Shown here one piece after another: positions 45,943-57,248 of a stretch of 64,000 nt of DNA. The position numbers and the translations under genes were made by a program. The number at the start of each line of letters is the position of its first letter. The stretch's first letter is position 1. This stretch comes from Desulfatirhabdium butyrativorans DSM 18734 (GTDB lineage Bacteria; Desulfobacterota; Desulfobacteria; Desulfobacterales; Desulfatirhabdiaceae): NCBI RefSeq assembly GCF_000429925.1, contig NZ_AUCU01000008.1, forward strand, positions 141,877-205,876. Direction: 5' to 3'. Under the pieces are notes generated by a model that did no database searches, was not told where the DNA came from, and was given only the letters and a program-made list of their open reading frames with translations.

Positions 45943-47056
45943 CTAAATCCGGACCTCGCTCGATTTTCCGGCCAATAGAACGCCGTTGATGAACGGATCC
46001 AGCCCGCCATCCAGTACATCTGCGGCATTGCCGACATCGAGATCGATCCGGTGGTCCTTCACCATCTGGTAGGGATGCAGGATATAGGAGCGGATCTGCC
46101 TTCCCCAGGCGATCTCGTCCTTGCTGTCGTGCATTTCCTGCAGTTTGCTGTCCTGCTTCTGCTTTTCCAGTTGATGGAGTCTCGCCCGCAGGACTTTCAT
46201 GGCCATGTCCTTGTTGCGGTGCTGGCTGCGCTCCTGCTGGCAGGTCACAACGATACCGGTGGGCAGATGGGTGATGCGGATGGCGCTCGATGTCTTGTTG
46301 ACATGCTGGCCGCCTGCCCCGCTGGAACGGAAAATATCGATGCGCAGGTCCTTGTCGTCGATATCGACGACAATCTCGTTGGAGATTTCCGGATACACGA
46401 ACACGGAGGCAAACGATGTCTGCCGTTTTCCGTTGGCATTGAAAGGCGAAATCCGCACCAGGCGATGGATCCCGTTTTCCGATTTCAGATAGCCATAGGC
46501 GTATTTCCCGGTGACGGTAAAGGTGACGCCTTTGATGCCCGCCTCGTCTCCGGGCTGGTAATCGAGCATCTCCATGGCAAATCCTTTTCGCTCGATCCAG
46601 CGCACGTACATCCGGAAGAGCATTTCGGCCCAATCCTGCGCTTCCGTTCCGCCCGCGCCTGCGGTGATGGAAACGATGGCGTTGCTGGCATCATCTTCCC
46701 CGTCGAGCATGAGACTGAGCGAAAGTTCACGCACCTCCGATTCAAGCTTTCGGAGTTGCGCGTCCACATCCTGCAACGCCGCCGCATCGGATTCTTCCAC
46801 TGCCAGATTGTGCATCAATTCGGCGTCTTCCAGCTCCTTGACCAGCCGGTGATAGGTTGCAACCGTCTCGGTGAGGTTCGCCCTTTCCTTCAGCACGGGT
46901 GCGGTTTTTTCGGGGCTGTCCCAGATCCCGGGGGACGAGAGCATCGCCTCGATTTCCTTGAGTCTGCGTTCTTTTCCCGGGATGTCAAAGATACTCCTTG
47001 AGCGGATGAATCCGCTCGTACAATTCCTTGATCGTCTGTTTCATCTCAACGCTCAT
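45943..47056 (-). CDS. prfB: Peptide chain release factor 2, with programmed +1 frameshift
   Basis: RF2 releases peptides at UGA and UAA. The gene starts at ATG 47056 (AGGAGGAGAAT upstream), encodes 23 residues ending KEYL, then meets UGA (46987-46985). The slip site reads AGGAGTATCTTTGAC: an internal Shine-Dalgarno, CTT, TGA, C, exactly the known autoregulatory frameshift. After +1 the frame continues DIPGKERR to 45943, giving 370 residues. SPF (RISPFNANGK) and GGQ (SSGAGGQHVNKTSS) motifs are present. Treating the part from 46944 as the whole gene would lose the N-terminus. The start overlaps the lnt stop (ATGA). Confidence 0.97.
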
Positions 47057-48663
47057 GATATTCTCCTCCTGATTGAAATCCCCCCATCCGGAGCGGGTTT
47101 GAAAAATTTCCGGGAAATTGCCGGCACAACCGCCAGGAAAACACAGGTCCACGCGAACCAGTCGCCCGAACTGGTGTAAATCGTCCTGATGGCGCAAAGC
47201 GGAATTTCCTGTCTGGACACGGCATCTTCGAAAAGCGCCGTCGTGTTCGTCATTCTGCCGATCGGATCGATGAAGCCGCTGATCCCCGTATTGGCGGCGC
47301 GGATGATCGAGCGGCGGTTTTCGATGGCGCGGAATACCGCCATCGAAAAATGCTGGTAGGGGGCAGCCGTGTTCCCGTACCACGCATCGTTGGTCATGCT
47401 GATGAGCACATCCGCGCCGTTGCGGCTGGCCAGCCGCGCCAGATCCGGGAAAATCTGCTCATAGCAGATCAGCACCCCGAGCCGGTGGCCATCCCAGGCC
47501 AGGGTTTTGCCGGGCACCCCTTCCCGGAAATCGCCGACTTCTTCCACCAGCTTTCCAATGAAGGGCAGCCATTTCTGGAACGGAACATATTCGCCGAAGG
47601 GCACGAGATGCGCCTTGTCGTATCTGCCCCGAGCCGTGCCTTCCGGATCGAAGAGAAACGCGCTGTTGTAATAGGCATTGACACCGTTTTCGCTTTCCAC
47701 GAAAGGGCTTCCCACCAGAAACCAGGCGCCGTTTTTGCGGATGCCATCCTTCAGGAGCAGCGTCATCCCGATGTTGCGGCCCATGTAGAAGGGGGCTGCG
47801 GTTTCCGGCCATACAACCAGATCGGGGCGGTTCGAGGATGGGGCTTCGGATAACCCCTGCCCGGAAAGGGCCAGGTATTTTTCGAGCGTGGATTGCTGAT
47901 GGGCAGGATCCCACTTGATGGACTGGTCGATGTTGCCCTGAACCACCATCGCCTCGATTGTCGGCGCATCATCGATCTCTTCCTGGATCGACTGGATTTT
48001 CCATTGCCCGTAGGCCATCACATGCACAACGACGACGGCAGCCGTCAGCGCCAGACCAATCGAAGCGGTGCGGTTCTTTGGATCTGGCTGCTGAAGGACG
48101 AGCGAGAGCAGATCATATACGGCCACGTTCACCAGTACGACGACAAACGAGATGCCGTACACTCCGAACCAGTCGGCGATCTGAACGAAGCCCAGATGCT
48201 GGTACAGGCTGTTTCCGAGAAGTTCCCAGGGGAAACCGCTCAGGAGCGTCGATCGGGCATATTCGAGCGCCACCCATACGGCAGGGATCGAAAAGCGCCA
48301 TACAAGCGAGAGCCCCAGACACCGGGACGCCCACCAGGCAAACACGGCGATGAACAGGGACAGATAACTGACCAGCAGCAGCACGATGCCCCATCCGGCT
48401 GGAGCCGGAATGTGGCCGTAATACACCAGGGTATAGTTGAGCCAGCTCAGCAGCGTGATAAAATGCGCGATGCCGCAGACAAAACCGAGGCGAAAAGCCC
48501 GGCCCGCCGATTGCCCCCGAACCGCCCAGAACAGCGGCAGAAAACAGATCCACACCGCCTGTGTCCATCCGATTCTCGGGAAGCAGGCGCTGAGCAGCAG
48601 CCCGCTGGCACAGGAGGCGATCATCCGCCAGGAACGGATGAGCATGTTGTCTCGTTGCATCAT
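47053..48663 (-). CDS. lnt: Apolipoprotein N-acyltransferase
   Basis: The start ATG 48663 (AAAGGG upstream) gives 536 residues. The N-terminal half has about six membrane segments; the periplasmic nitrilase-like domain carries the Glu-Lys-Cys triad in VVWPETAAPFY, YDKAHLVPFGEYVPF and GVLICYEQIFPD. Lnt adds the third acyl chain to the N-terminal cysteine of lipoproteins at the outer face of the inner membrane. The gene overlaps prfB by ATGA. The pairing lnt-prfB is common in Desulfobacterota genomes as I recall. Confidence 0.95.
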   Translation of the reverse strand: MMQRDNMLIRSWRMIASCASGLLLSACFPRIGWTQAVWICFLPLFWAVRGQSAGRAFRLGFVCGIAHFITLLSWLNYTLVYYGHIPAPAGWGIVLLLVSYLSLFIAVFAWWASRCLGLSLVWRFSIPAVWVALEYARSTLLSGFPWELLGNSLYQHLGFVQIADWFGVYGISFVVVLVNVAVYDLLSLVLQQPDPKNRTASIGLALTAAVVVVHVMAYGQWKIQSIQEEIDDAPTIEAMVVQGNIDQSIKWDPAHQQSTLEKYLALSGQGLSEAPSSNRPDLVVWPETAAPFYMGRNIGMTLLLKDGIRKNGAWFLVGSPFVESENGVNAYYNSAFLFDPEGTARGRYDKAHLVPFGEYVPFQKWLPFIGKLVEEVGDFREGVPGKTLAWDGHRLGVLICYEQIFPDLARLASRNGADVLISMTNDAWYGNTAAPYQHFSMAVFRAIENRRSIIRAANTGISGFIDPIGRMTNTTALFEDAVSRQEIPLCAIRTIYTSSGDWFAWTCVFLAVVPAISRKFFKPAPDGGISIRRRIS

Positions 48664-48959
48664 ATACGACCCTTTGTCGATACCGGTTTGGGAAACCGGA
48701 TGGGTTGCCGGAGCAGGGAAGTGGGAAACGAGGCGGAACAACGGACCGGAAAAAGGCCGGTCCCCATGAACGAAGACAGTCAGAGACGGGAAGGTCCTAC
48801 GGTTTTACCGACGCAAGACCGAGGACAATCGAAAAAGGTATTCGCTGGTGATTTGTGCAGTCTGCTATGCATGATCGTGGGATCGGGCCATTGTGTTCGA
48901 TCTGGTTGACATGGCTGAAGGCCCCGGCAGCCAAATCAATTGCGCCGGATGGTTGGCCA

Positions 48960-49036
<77 letters not shown>

Positions 49037-49355
49037 AAAAACCTGGACAACGACGTCCCAGCCGGGGTGTGCAGGCGATGTGCAGCCGGATGGGGTCGTT
49101 TTTGATGCGCCATGGAGAAACCGAAACCGAATCCATGAAAAACGCAGCTCTTATATCATGGAGCGGATCGACAGGCAAGAACGAACATGGCTGATACCAC
49201 GGGCGCTTTTCTCTTTCGTGACGGAAAGGCCCTTCTATTCGGAGAAGCGAGCCGCCTGTCTTCCGGATCAGGCCGGGAAAAACAGGGCTTCCATTCCGGC
49301 AAGGATTCCAACATTGCCGGCAATGGGTCAATCGGGGTGGTGGTGAAGCAGATGC
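49037..49355. other. 319-bp gap with a decayed repeat A
   Basis: No gene is supported. CGTGACGGAAAGGCCCTTCTATTCGGAGAAGCGAGCCGCCTG (49219-49260) followed by CTTCCGGATCAGGCCGGGAAAAACAGGGCTTCCATTCC is a degenerate repeat A copy. The rest shows nothing recognisable. Confidence 0.6.
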
Positions 49356-49844
49356 TCAATTGAATATCTTTGTCATGCGTTCGATGTAAGAACGAATCCT
49401 TGCAGCATGATCGAAATCGTCTTTCCATAGGGCGGGGGGCCTGCCTGCAGCACCATTCAATACACCCGAGATGGCGCGATAATGAAATTCCCCGGCGGAC
49501 TGTTCCAACTGGAGAGCGAGCCACAGTGCTTCTTTTCGGGAGGGGGATTGCTTGTGCATGTCCGCCATCAGGTTGCGGACCTTGGAAACCATCATCTCGG
49601 CGACTTCCTGCGAGATATCCGATGCAATACTCGCTTGGTTTTCGAATCCGAAATGAGATTTTTCGAACTCATTCAAGACGTCTGCATGTTCCATTTCTTC
49701 GTTTCGGAGTTCGATCCAGAAGCTCCGATCTTCCGGGTATTGCTCGGCGAATCGATCATACAGCGCCGCCACGCCATTCTCCAGCTCGACAAGCAGTTGA
49801 ACGGGGATTGCATGCGTTGTCTCGCTTTGGGCCTTCATTTCCAT
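49356..49844 (-). CDS. Ferritin-like (rubrerythrin-type) diiron protein
   Basis: A 162-residue four-helix protein. The first iron-binding helices contain ENGVAALYDRFAEQ and RNEEMEHADVLNEF (ExxH), and a later helix LEQSAGEFHYRAISG (ExxxH-like). This is the pattern of rubrerythrin/ferritin-like diiron proteins without a rubredoxin tail. Such proteins reduce peroxide or store iron in anaerobes. Whether all four carboxylates are present is uncertain, so activity is not assured. Confidence 0.7.
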   Translation of the reverse strand: MEMKAQSETTHAIPVQLLVELENGVAALYDRFAEQYPEDRSFWIELRNEEMEHADVLNEFEKSHFGFENQASIASDISQEVAEMMVSKVRNLMADMHKQSPSRKEALWLALQLEQSAGEFHYRAISGVLNGAAGRPPALWKDDFDHAARIRSYIERMTKIFN

Positions 49845-49976
49845 TCTGCCATCCTTTCCAAAAAGCCGCCTTTCGCCTCCCTACGCCAGCGGGGAGAGGG
49901 AATCATCGGTCGCCGGGCGACTTCCATTTACTGAGACATCGATAGGCCGGGATTTGAATCCGGCCGCTGCATTGTA

Positions 49977-50003
49977 TACCCCGGCTTTCGCCGGGGTGGC
50001 GAA
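49977..50003. repeat. Repeat C fragment
   Basis: ACCCCGGCTTTCGCCGGGGTGGCGAAATACG: a short hairpin (CCCCGGC/GCCGGGG) of the C family. A related copy, AACCCGGCAAAAGCCGGGATGGCG, lies at 51819-51842, so the MCP gene between them is flanked by copies. Confidence 0.75.
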
Positions 50004-50079
50004 ATACGCCGGTTGTACGATTGGTTCAATGCATTGTTGTGCAAACGATGACCGGGTGCTTCGATATCTTGACGATGGC

Positions 50080-50114
50080 ATCCCGGTCTGGAAAATGCCG
50101 ATCCCGACCGGGAT
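50080..50114 (-). terminator. Hairpin just after the MCP gene
   Basis: ATCCCGGTC (50080-50088) and GACCGGGAT (50106-50114) form a perfect 9-bp stem 8 bp beyond the MCP stop codon. There is no U-tract, so it may protect the mRNA end rather than terminate. Confidence 0.35.
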
Positions 50115-50121
50115 GAATGCG

Positions 50122-51759
50122 TCAGAATGCCTGGAGAGCGGCTTCTTCTTCGTCCAGAGGAATGAGAAGCCCTGGCTCTTTGACCAGACCTTTCGTAGAA
50201 CGCTTGCCGATATTTCCCATATTTCGACGGGTTGAGCCCTCCCGCCCGAATTTGCCCCTCAATGCAGCAAGCTGATTCGATGCCGTCCCGATCGCGCCAT
50301 ATCCAATCCTGTTGCCGTTTCCAGAGCTGCCGTTCACCCCAACGATGGCTACCAGGTCTTTGACAAAGGTTTCCATTTGGGTGGCCTGACCGTTCATTTC
50401 TTCGGAGGCTGCCGCATTTTCTTCGGCGTTGGCGGCATTTTGCTGGACCACTTTTTCCATTTCGGCGATTGCCCGGTTCATTTGCTCGATACCCATTGCC
50501 TGCTCCCTGGAGGCTGCTGCGATTTCCGCAACAAGCTGGGCAACATTTGCGGAAGAACCGGCCATTTTATCGAAAGCCGAATTCGTTTTGAGTACCATGC
50601 CGCTGCCTTCCATGATTTTGCGGACAGTCGTATCGATCAGACCGGCCGTGTTCTTTGCCGCCTCTGCGGCCCGCATCGCCAGATTGCGCACTTCATCGGC
50701 AACCACGGCAAACCCGGCCCCGGCCTCACCGGCTCGGGCCGCTTCCACTGCCGCGTTCAATGCGAGCAAATTCGTCTGGAATGCGATTTCATCGATGCTT
50801 TTGACGATCTTGGATGTTTCTTCGCTTGCCTGGGTAATTTCCTGCATCGAACGGGTCAGCTCTTTCATGGCCGTATCGGCCTCCTCCATCACCGAAACGG
50901 TTTCTTTCATGAGGCTGTTGGCCTGATCGGCGTGCTGCGCGTTCTGCTTGGTCATCCCGGAAATCTGCTCGATTGCGGAAGAGGTTTCTTCCAGGGATGC
51001 CGCCTGCTCCGTGCTGCCTTCGGCCAGGGCCTGGCTTCCGCTGGCAATCTGTCCGGAGGCCGAAACCACCTGTTCGGCACTTTCATTCAATCCATCGATT
51101 ACCCGATGCAGCGCCCGGGTCACCCGGGTCGTCAGTCCAAAGGCAATGAGCATGCCGGATACGAGGGCGGCAATTCCGATCCCGATCAGTGTCCACAGGA
51201 CCGCTTGATAATCGCGGTTTGCCTGAGCGGCCGTTTGATCCGTGAGGCTTTCCTGGTAGTGGATCAGATTGGCGATGTTTTCGATCAACTTTCGTTGCGG
51301 AATTCGAAGTTCTTTCATCAGGACATCAACGGCTTCCTTGTTCTGATTGCTCAAGGCCAGCGTCAATACCCTGTTGGTGATCGGTTTGGCGGCATCTTCC
51401 TGGGCTTGTATCCCTGCAAGCAGTTCCTTGCCGCGATCACTGGTTACCATCCGTTTCAGCGTGCCGAAGGCATTCTGGAAATTCTTGCGCGCCTCTTCGA
51501 TCCGGAGTTTTTCCTGCTGCATTTCTTCCGGGTTGTCCAGGAGGATGACATTCCGGACGGCTCGGGCGATGAGATTGAGACTGTCGATCAATTCGTTGGC
51601 CATGGCGGTCTTGACGTTGTACTCCTTGACGATCAACTGCAGATCGTGATTGACCGTCCGCAATGCGTACCAGCCGACGCTTCCAATGATGAGCAGCAGG
51701 ACCAGAACGATACCGAAACCGCTGTACAACTGTGTCCCCAATTTGGCATTTTTCAACAT
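50122..51759 (-). CDS. Methyl-accepting chemotaxis protein
   Basis: From ATG 51759 (AAGGAG upstream) 545 residues: a short cytoplasmic start, TM1 ([19 protein letters not shown]), a periplasmic four-helix-bundle sensor (about 40-190), TM2 ([22 protein letters not shown]), a HAMP-like stretch, and the signalling hairpin with its tip [51 protein letters not shown]. Glutamate/glutamine pairs for methylation flank the tip. It reports a ligand to CheA/CheW, which are not encoded in this window. The sensor domain type (4HB) does not identify the ligand. Confidence 0.95.
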   Translation of the reverse strand: MLKNAKLGTQLYSGFGIVLVLLLIIGSVGWYALRTVNHDLQLIVKEYNVKTAMANELIDSLNLIARAVRNVILLDNPEEMQQEKLRIEEARKNFQNAFGTLKRMVTSDRGKELLAGIQAQEDAAKPITNRVLTLALSNQNKEAVDVLMKELRIPQRKLIENIANLIHYQESLTDQTAAQANRDYQAVLWTLIGIGIAALVSGMLIAFGLTTRVTRALHRVIDGLNESAEQVVSASGQIASGSQALAEGSTEQAASLEETSSAIEQISGMTKQNAQHADQANSLMKETVSVMEEADTAMKELTRSMQEITQASEETSKIVKSIDEIAFQTNLLALNAAVEAARAGEAGAGFAVVADEVRNLAMRAAEAAKNTAGLIDTTVRKIMEGSGMVLKTNSAFDKMAGSSANVAQLVAEIAAASREQAMGIEQMNRAIAEMEKVVQQNAANAEENAAASEEMNGQATQMETFVKDLVAIVGVNGSSGNGNRIGYGAIGTASNQLAALRGKFGREGSTRRNMGNIGKRSTKGLVKEPGLLIPLDEEEAALQAF

Positions 51760-51871
51760 GATTCTTTTTCTCCTTTTTGAAGATGCGGGTAAGCTACTTG
51801 TAAAACCAGCATATTTGGCCAACCCGGCAAAAGCCGGGATGGCGCAGAAATACGGCTGCATTCGGATCGGG

Positions 51872-53044
51872 TTACAGCGAGCGATACATCAAACGATTGG
51901 CCGGCTTCCCCGGATCCATCAGGATCGAATGGGACAGCCGGGTTGTTTCCAGATTGCCGTCATGCCAACTGTTCTCGGTCTTCGGTTCCAGCAAAGGCAG
52001 CCGAATCACAAACCTGCTGCCATTGCCGGGTTGACTGTCGACGAAAACGCTTCCTCCGTGTTTTTCGATGGCATGCTTGACGACAGCCAGCCCAAGCCCG
52101 TTGCCGTTGGGTTTACGGGTAAAGGAAGTTTCAAAAATGCAATCCCGGAATTCTTCCTCGATGCCGCATCCCGTGTCGGCCACACCGAGATCGACAAACC
52201 GGCCGTCCGTTGTCGGCGCAAGAGAGATGCTCAGGATTTTTCGCTTGCTTTCCGCCATGGCGTCGATGGCGTTTGCGATCAGATTTTTCAGGGCTTGCTC
52301 GATATCGAAGGCATTTCCAAGTACCTGCAATCCGGTTTCGGAAATCCGCTTTTCCACTCGGATATGGCGAATTGTAAAAATGCCGTCAAAAAAATCGAGG
52401 CAATGGCTGATCCGTTCGTCGAGCGAGACGGGTCCGGTTTCTTCCGGATCGTGCTGGCCAGGATTGTCGATTGTCGGTTGCTGCATGATCTTCCTGTTGA
52501 TGTGCTGAATTTGATGCACCGCATCGAGAATCTTATCGGCATACTGCTGCATGCCGTTTTCGCGGCATCCTTTCATTTGAATCAACTGGGCATATCCGGT
52601 AATGGCCAGAAGCGGGTTGTTGATCTGGTGAACGATTTTGGGCAGGTCCTGACCCGAATCTTTTTCGGATGCCTTTCGCCTGCGATACTGTTCAATCCGG
52701 TCGAATTCCGCCAGCAACTGATCCGGGCTGAAGGGTTTTTCGATGAACCCGTCGCAATGATGCTTCAGTGCCTGGATCACAAGCGCCGTTTCGGAATATG
52801 CGGTCATGAGAATGACCGGAAGGTCCGTGTGTTTTTCCCGAACCATTTCCAGAAGCTCAAGCCCGGTCATTCCGGGCATCAGATAATCCGTCAGCACCAG
52901 ACCGATCGGGGTTGCGCCAGAGAATAGTTGGTGCAGGGCTTCCTGCGGGCTTCGGACGCCAATGACCCGATGGCCGTTGCTTTCCAGGGCGATACGGATC
53001 GAATCGAGCATGACGGGTTCATCATCGACAACCAGGATATTCAT
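51872..53044 (-). CDS. Receiver-histidine kinase fusion
   Basis: The 390-residue protein starts at ATG 53044 (GGAGGAAAAAG upstream). An N-terminal receiver ([12 protein letters not shown], Asp53 in [10 protein letters not shown], Lys in [11 protein letters not shown]) precedes a histidine kinase core: phospho-acceptor in [23 protein letters not shown]-box [11 protein letters not shown]1 [10 protein letters not shown]2 [18 protein letters not shown]. The H is followed by Q rather than E. A soluble kinase with an input receiver usually works in a phosphorelay, here perhaps with the neighbouring signalling genes at 53674-57248. Confidence 0.9.
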   Translation of the reverse strand: MNILVVDDEPVMLDSIRIALESNGHRVIGVRSPQEALHQLFSGATPIGLVLTDYLMPGMTGLELLEMVREKHTDLPVILMTAYSETALVIQALKHHCDGFIEKPFSPDQLLAEFDRIEQYRRRKASEKDSGQDLPKIVHQINNPLLAITGYAQLIQMKGCRENGMQQYADKILDAVHQIQHINRKIMQQPTIDNPGQHDPEETGPVSLDERISHCLDFFDGIFTIRHIRVEKRISETGLQVLGNAFDIEQALKNLIANAIDAMAESKRKILSISLAPTTDGRFVDLGVADTGCGIEEEFRDCIFETSFTRKPNGNGLGLAVVKHAIEKHGGSVFVDSQPGNGSRFVIRLPLLEPKTENSWHDGNLETTRLSHSILMDPGKPANRLMYRSL

Positions 53045-53673
53045 TCTTTTTCCTCCAATATGCATGTTCAAGACGGGATCGTTGTTCCCCACACCGTGTC
53101 TGAACGGAAACCCGCAACATCGCCTGCAGTCGGGCAGTATTGGGGTTCAGCCGTAGAACTCGGCCGGCATCCATGTTCAGGACCGGCCATGACGGAAATT
53201 CGGAAGTGGCAAAAGCGTTGGCAAAACCAATCCGATTGTCCGTGTCCGATACACCGTTTAGCAATAAAGGTGCCATGATGATCCGCCACAGAGAGCATAC
53301 GATCCGCCATAGCGGGCTTGGGCTGGGGTGACGGGGATGAAGTAGCTGATTTCGTGATGATTTGTGCGGGAATTGTATGGTAAGGGGCTCAAGCGGGTTT
53401 TTATCTGTAACGCAAAACGCTGCAGAACGATTTTCTACGAAAGTCGGCAGAGGGCAGTGGGCAGTGCAGCAAGGCGAGAATTTGCTTGCATCCAGTCACA
53501 TGATTACAGCCCCGCCGACTTTCATTCATCGGGGCGCAGCAGCGGGTGCATGGGTGATTTCTGAGGGAGCCGCCCCTTACTTCTCGGCTTTGGCAGGGTG
53601 AGGGCATCTTTAGACCATTGTGGTCAGCGAAAATGGTATGCCAGGATGGCACGCCCATTCCATTTTGGCATGT
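53045..53673. repeat. 629-bp gap with repeat fragments, no gene
   Basis: A decayed repeat A end (GTGTCTGAACGGAAACCCG, 53096-53114) and a D tract (GTCGGCAGAGGGCAGTGGGCAGTGC, 53443-53467), preceded by CTACGAAA as at 17560, are recognisable. Between them the sequence is ordinary in composition with no frame that resembles a protein. The promoter of the receiver-kinase gene should lie near 53045-53120. Confidence 0.6.
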
Positions 53674-55059
53674 TCAATCCATGCCGTAGGAACGAAGCTT
53701 TCGGCGGAGGGTATTCAATCCGATTTCAAGGAGCTGGGCGGTGCGGATTTTGTTCCGGCCGGTATACTCATAGGCACGCACAATATGGTCTTTTTCGATT
53801 TGGGCCAGCGGCGAGATCTTCTCTGTAACCGGTTCCGTTTCCGTCATATTCCGGTTGTCGCTCCGGATATTCGGCCGGACCTCCAGGATATAGCGCGGCA
53901 GGTGATGAACGGACAGGGGGGTTCCTGCGGCCAGATTGGCTGCATGAATCACGATAGATTTGAGCTCCCGGATATTTCCGGGAAAATCATATCCGTGCAG
54001 TGTCTGCCAGACATCGTCCTCGACTTCGATTTGCTCGACACCCGCCTCTTCCTTCAGAAAGGCTGCTACCAGCGGTTCAATATCCTCTTTGCGTTCCCGA
54101 AGCGGCGGCAGGGTGATCCATGCGCCACAGAGCCGATAAAACAAATCTTTTCGAAAGGTCCCTTCGTTTTGAAGGGTTTCCAGATCGGCATTGGTCGCTG
54201 CGACAATGCGCACGTCCACACCTCTGGGTCTGCTGGTGCCGATTTTGAAAAACTCCCCCTCCTGCATGACCCGGAGCAGTTTCCCCTGTAATTCGAGCGG
54301 CAGGCTTCCGATTTCATCAAGAAATAGCGTTCCGCCTGTCGTTTCTTCCAAATATCCTTTGCGCTCAATCGCCGCCCCGGTAAATGCCCCTTTGGTGTGG
54401 CCATAGAATTCGGATTCGAACAGGCCCGCGTTGATGGCGCTCATGTTGATGGCCGTGAAGGTTCGCCTGGCTCTGGCGCTTGCCCGGTGGATGGCCCTGG
54501 CCATCAGCTCCTTTCCCGTTCCCGTTTCCCCGGTAATCAGTACCGGTACGTTGCTCTGGGCATGCAGCTCTGCCTCTTTCATGATGCGGTACATGCTTTC
54601 GGATCGGGTAATGATCCTGGAAAACGCTTCCGGGTGTTCGAGTTTGGGGTGGCCTTTTTGTTTGCCGATCCGATGGATCTCCAGAAGGTTCTTCTTTTCC
54701 ATCGCCTTCTGGATGACGCTCGTGATATCTTCGAGTTCTACCGGTTTGACCCGGTAATCGAAAGCCCCCCTTTTCAGGCAGGTGAAGGCCAGACGGACAT
54801 CGTCCGCTGCGGTGACCATGATGCATTCCGTGGTGGGGCTCGCGCTTTTGATGGTTTCCAGAAGCTCCAGCCCGTTCATCCCCGGCATGTTCATGTCGAT
54901 GAGCGCGATATCCACCGGTTCTTTCTGCTGCAACAGGAGAGCCGCTCTGCGGGGATCGCTTTCCGTCCGAATGTTGCGGTACCCGACCAGGCGAAGGCCC
55001 CTTTCCATGCTCTGCAGAAAATCGCTTTCGTCGTCTACAACCAGAATTCGCGTCAGCAT
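53674..55059 (-). CDS. Sigma-54-dependent response regulator (NtrC family)
   Basis: A 461-residue regulator with receiver (Asp55 in IALIDMNMPG), central AAA+ domain and Fis-type DNA-binding end. The AAA+ has Walker A GETGTGKELMARAIHR, the sigma-54 contact loop EFYGHTKGAFTGA, Walker B GGTLFLDEIGSL, and the arginine finger region LRERKEDIEPL. C-terminal HTH: NKIRTAQLLEIGLNTLRRKLRSYGMD. It activates sigma-54 promoters when phosphorylated. Its start overlaps the stop region of the upstream kinase gene by 7 bp (55053-55059), so the two form a cognate pair. Confidence 0.96.
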   Translation of the reverse strand: MLTRILVVDDESDFLQSMERGLRLVGYRNIRTESDPRRAALLLQQKEPVDIALIDMNMPGMNGLELLETIKSASPTTECIMVTAADDVRLAFTCLKRGAFDYRVKPVELEDITSVIQKAMEKKNLLEIHRIGKQKGHPKLEHPEAFSRIITRSESMYRIMKEAELHAQSNVPVLITGETGTGKELMARAIHRASARARRTFTAINMSAINAGLFESEFYGHTKGAFTGAAIERKGYLEETTGGTLFLDEIGSLPLELQGKLLRVMQEGEFFKIGTSRPRGVDVRIVAATNADLETLQNEGTFRKDLFYRLCGAWITLPPLRERKEDIEPLVAAFLKEEAGVEQIEVEDDVWQTLHGYDFPGNIRELKSIVIHAANLAAGTPLSVHHLPRYILEVRPNIRSDNRNMTETEPVTEKISPLAQIEKDHIVRAYEYTGRNKIRTAQLLEIGLNTLRRKLRSYGMD

Positions 55060-57248
55060 GGGCTATGCTCCAAAAGAAGCGTCTCGCCGGGAATCGAAAC
55101 CGGAATGCGGACCCGGAAAAGGCTGCCCTGACCTTCAATGCTGCGAACGTCGATGTGTCCCCCGAGTTCCTGCATGAGCCGATAACAGATGGATAAACCC
55201 AGGCCGGTGCCTTCTCCGACGGCCTTGGTCGTAAAGAAGGGCTCGAAGATTTTCTGCCGGGTTCGCTCATCCATGCCGCAGCCGTTGTCTTCGACCTCGA
55301 TCACCAGTTCCTTGGGAGGCTGTTTCCGGGTCAACACCTTCAGTCTTACCCAGGAATCCGTTTTATCACAGGCCTGAGCGGCATTGATCAAGAGATTGAC
55401 CATGATCTGTTCGACAGCCTGCGAGTCTGTCACCACGACAGGCAACTCGGCCGCAATATCCGACTCGAAATTTCGGACGGTTTTTTTGATGCGTCCCATG
55501 CAGATACTCAATGTCTGCTCGACCATCTTCCGGATATCGACTGGATGATTCGATCCGGTGCCCCGGTCCCGGACGAAATCCCTGAGGTTCGACACGATCT
55601 GGTTTATTCGCTGAGAGCCGTGGCTGATGTTCTGCAGCAGATTGAAACAGTCTTTCCGAAAATCCGGGTAGGGTCTGCCGAAAGCTTCGAAATCGGGATG
55701 GCGCTCCGCATGATCGTCGGTGAAAGTCAGCAGAAACTCCATATAGGATCGCAACACCGGAATGTTGAATACGATGAAATTGTTCGGATTATTGATTTCA
55801 TGGGCGATGCCGGCAACAAGGGTCCCCAGGGAAGCGAGTTTTTCGCTTTGGATGAGCTGTCGATCCATCAGACGAATCTGGGTGATGTCACTGATGCGAA
55901 TGATGGTCGCTTCGACATTTCCGGAGGCATTTCGAACGGTATCCATAAAAATGCGCTCGATTCGATCCGAGTAAACCAGACCCTTTCGCTCGAAATGCCC
56001 GCTGAGCCCGGCCAGTTGATGAAAAGGCCTCTGGCATCCTTCGCAAGGCGTTTGGTTTCCCCGAAGCTCGAAACAGAACCGGTTGCTGAAGGACGCTTCC
56101 TCGGGAATCCCATAGTATTTTCCGAACGCCCGGTTCCCCCGGATGATCTTTCCCTGCTCGTTGATCACGAGAATCGGATCGGAAATCCCGTCAAGCGTCA
56201 TGCGCAACATGGCTTCGCTTTCGGCCATCCGGTCTTCGGCCATCTTTCGCAACACGATATCCCAGGCGATGTTGGCAAGACTCGAAGCGGTGTTTATGTC
56301 TTGATCGTCATAGAGCATTCTTTTGTTGCCGACGCCGAGAAAGGCGACCACGCGATCGGATCGTACGATGGGGACGGTGAGCATCTTGGTGAGTTTGGGA
56401 TGACCTTGAGGCTGCCAGCAATTGGGATGTCCGGCAAAATCGAGTTCGTGGTGCGTCGCGGGTTTCCGGTTTTGGATGCACTGGGCCAAGAGGCCTTTCG
56501 GATCCAGAAAGTCATGCCCGGATTCTTCCGTTTCGGATACGGTACAACCGGCTCGGGTGCGGGTGGACCAGCACTGGAATGAGGGTTTTGCCGTTTCGGA
56601 ATCCAGGAAATGGAAAAAGCCGACACTGCTGCCGGTCATCGCCTCTATGGTATCGATGATTTTCAGGACCAAATCTCCGATGTCGTGGTTTTTTGCAAAT
56701 TCGCTCAGTTCAAGCCCGATTTCCAGAATTTTCTCCCTGCGTTTGCGATCTTCGACTTCGACGCGCAGCAGGTTGTTGGCAATGATCATGTCGATTGCCC
56801 GGTCGCTGAGCTTGCGTTGCAATTCGTTGCGCGACGATTCGAGCGAGTCTTTTTCCGCTTTGAGCTGAAGATCGAGCTTGTGCTTGAAGAGTATCGTCTT
56901 GACAGTGGCGACCAGTTCCTTGGGCGAGACGGGTTTCAGCAGATAGCCGTAAGGCCCGATTTGTTTGGCCCTTTCGACCAGGCTGGTCTGGGAGAAACCG
57001 GTCAGAAACAGGACGGAAGTGTCGATGCTGGCGCAGATCTGTTCCGCAGCGTCTATGCCATCCATTTCTCCGGCCAGTTGGATATCCATTAGGATCAGGT
57101 CAGGCCGGATCGACAGCGCCACATTGATCGCTTCTTCGCCCGTTGCGACGGGATCGGGTACGGTATAGCCTTGTTTGGTGAGAATCTGGACCAATTGAAA
57201 GGCCAGAATGCCGTCATCTTCTACGATCAGGATCGTTTCTGTCGTCAT
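55053..57248 (-). CDS. Receiver-GAF-PAS histidine kinase
   Basis: ATG 57248 gives 731 residues: receiver (Asp55 in [10 protein letters not shown]), a linker coil, a GAF domain (about 190-350, [29 protein letters not shown]), a PAS domain (about 365-480) with a Cys pair in [18 protein letters not shown], and a kinase core: H-box [21 protein letters not shown]-box [11 protein letters not shown]1 VEDNGCGM, G2 [20 protein letters not shown]. The GAF part has Cys and His residues that might bind a cofactor. It overlaps the NtrC-type regulator gene and should phosphorylate it. Confidence 0.92.
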   Translation of the reverse strand: MTTETILIVEDDGILAFQLVQILTKQGYTVPDPVATGEEAINVALSIRPDLILMDIQLAGEMDGIDAAEQICASIDTSVLFLTGFSQTSLVERAKQIGPYGYLLKPVSPKELVATVKTILFKHKLDLQLKAEKDSLESSRNELQRKLSDRAIDMIIANNLLRVEVEDRKRREKILEIGLELSEFAKNHDIGDLVLKIIDTIEAMTGSSVGFFHFLDSETAKPSFQCWSTRTRAGCTVSETEESGHDFLDPKGLLAQCIQNRKPATHHELDFAGHPNCWQPQGHPKLTKMLTVPIVRSDRVVAFLGVGNKRMLYDDQDINTASSLANIAWDIVLRKMAEDRMAESEAMLRMTLDGISDPILVINEQGKIIRGNRAFGKYYGIPEEASFSNRFCFELRGNQTPCEGCQRPFHQLAGLSGHFERKGLVYSDRIERIFMDTVRNASGNVEATIIRISDITQIRLMDRQLIQSEKLASLGTLVAGIAHEINNPNNFIVFNIPVLRSYMEFLLTFTDDHAERHPDFEAFGRPYPDFRKDCFNLLQNISHGSQRINQIVSNLRDFVRDRGTGSNHPVDIRKMVEQTLSICMGRIKKTVRNFESDIAAELPVVVTDSQAVEQIMVNLLINAAQACDKTDSWVRLKVLTRKQPPKELVIEVEDNGCGMDERTRQKIFEPFFTTKAVGEGTGLGLSICYRLMQELGGHIDVRSIEGQGSLFRVRIPVSIPGETLLLEHSPC

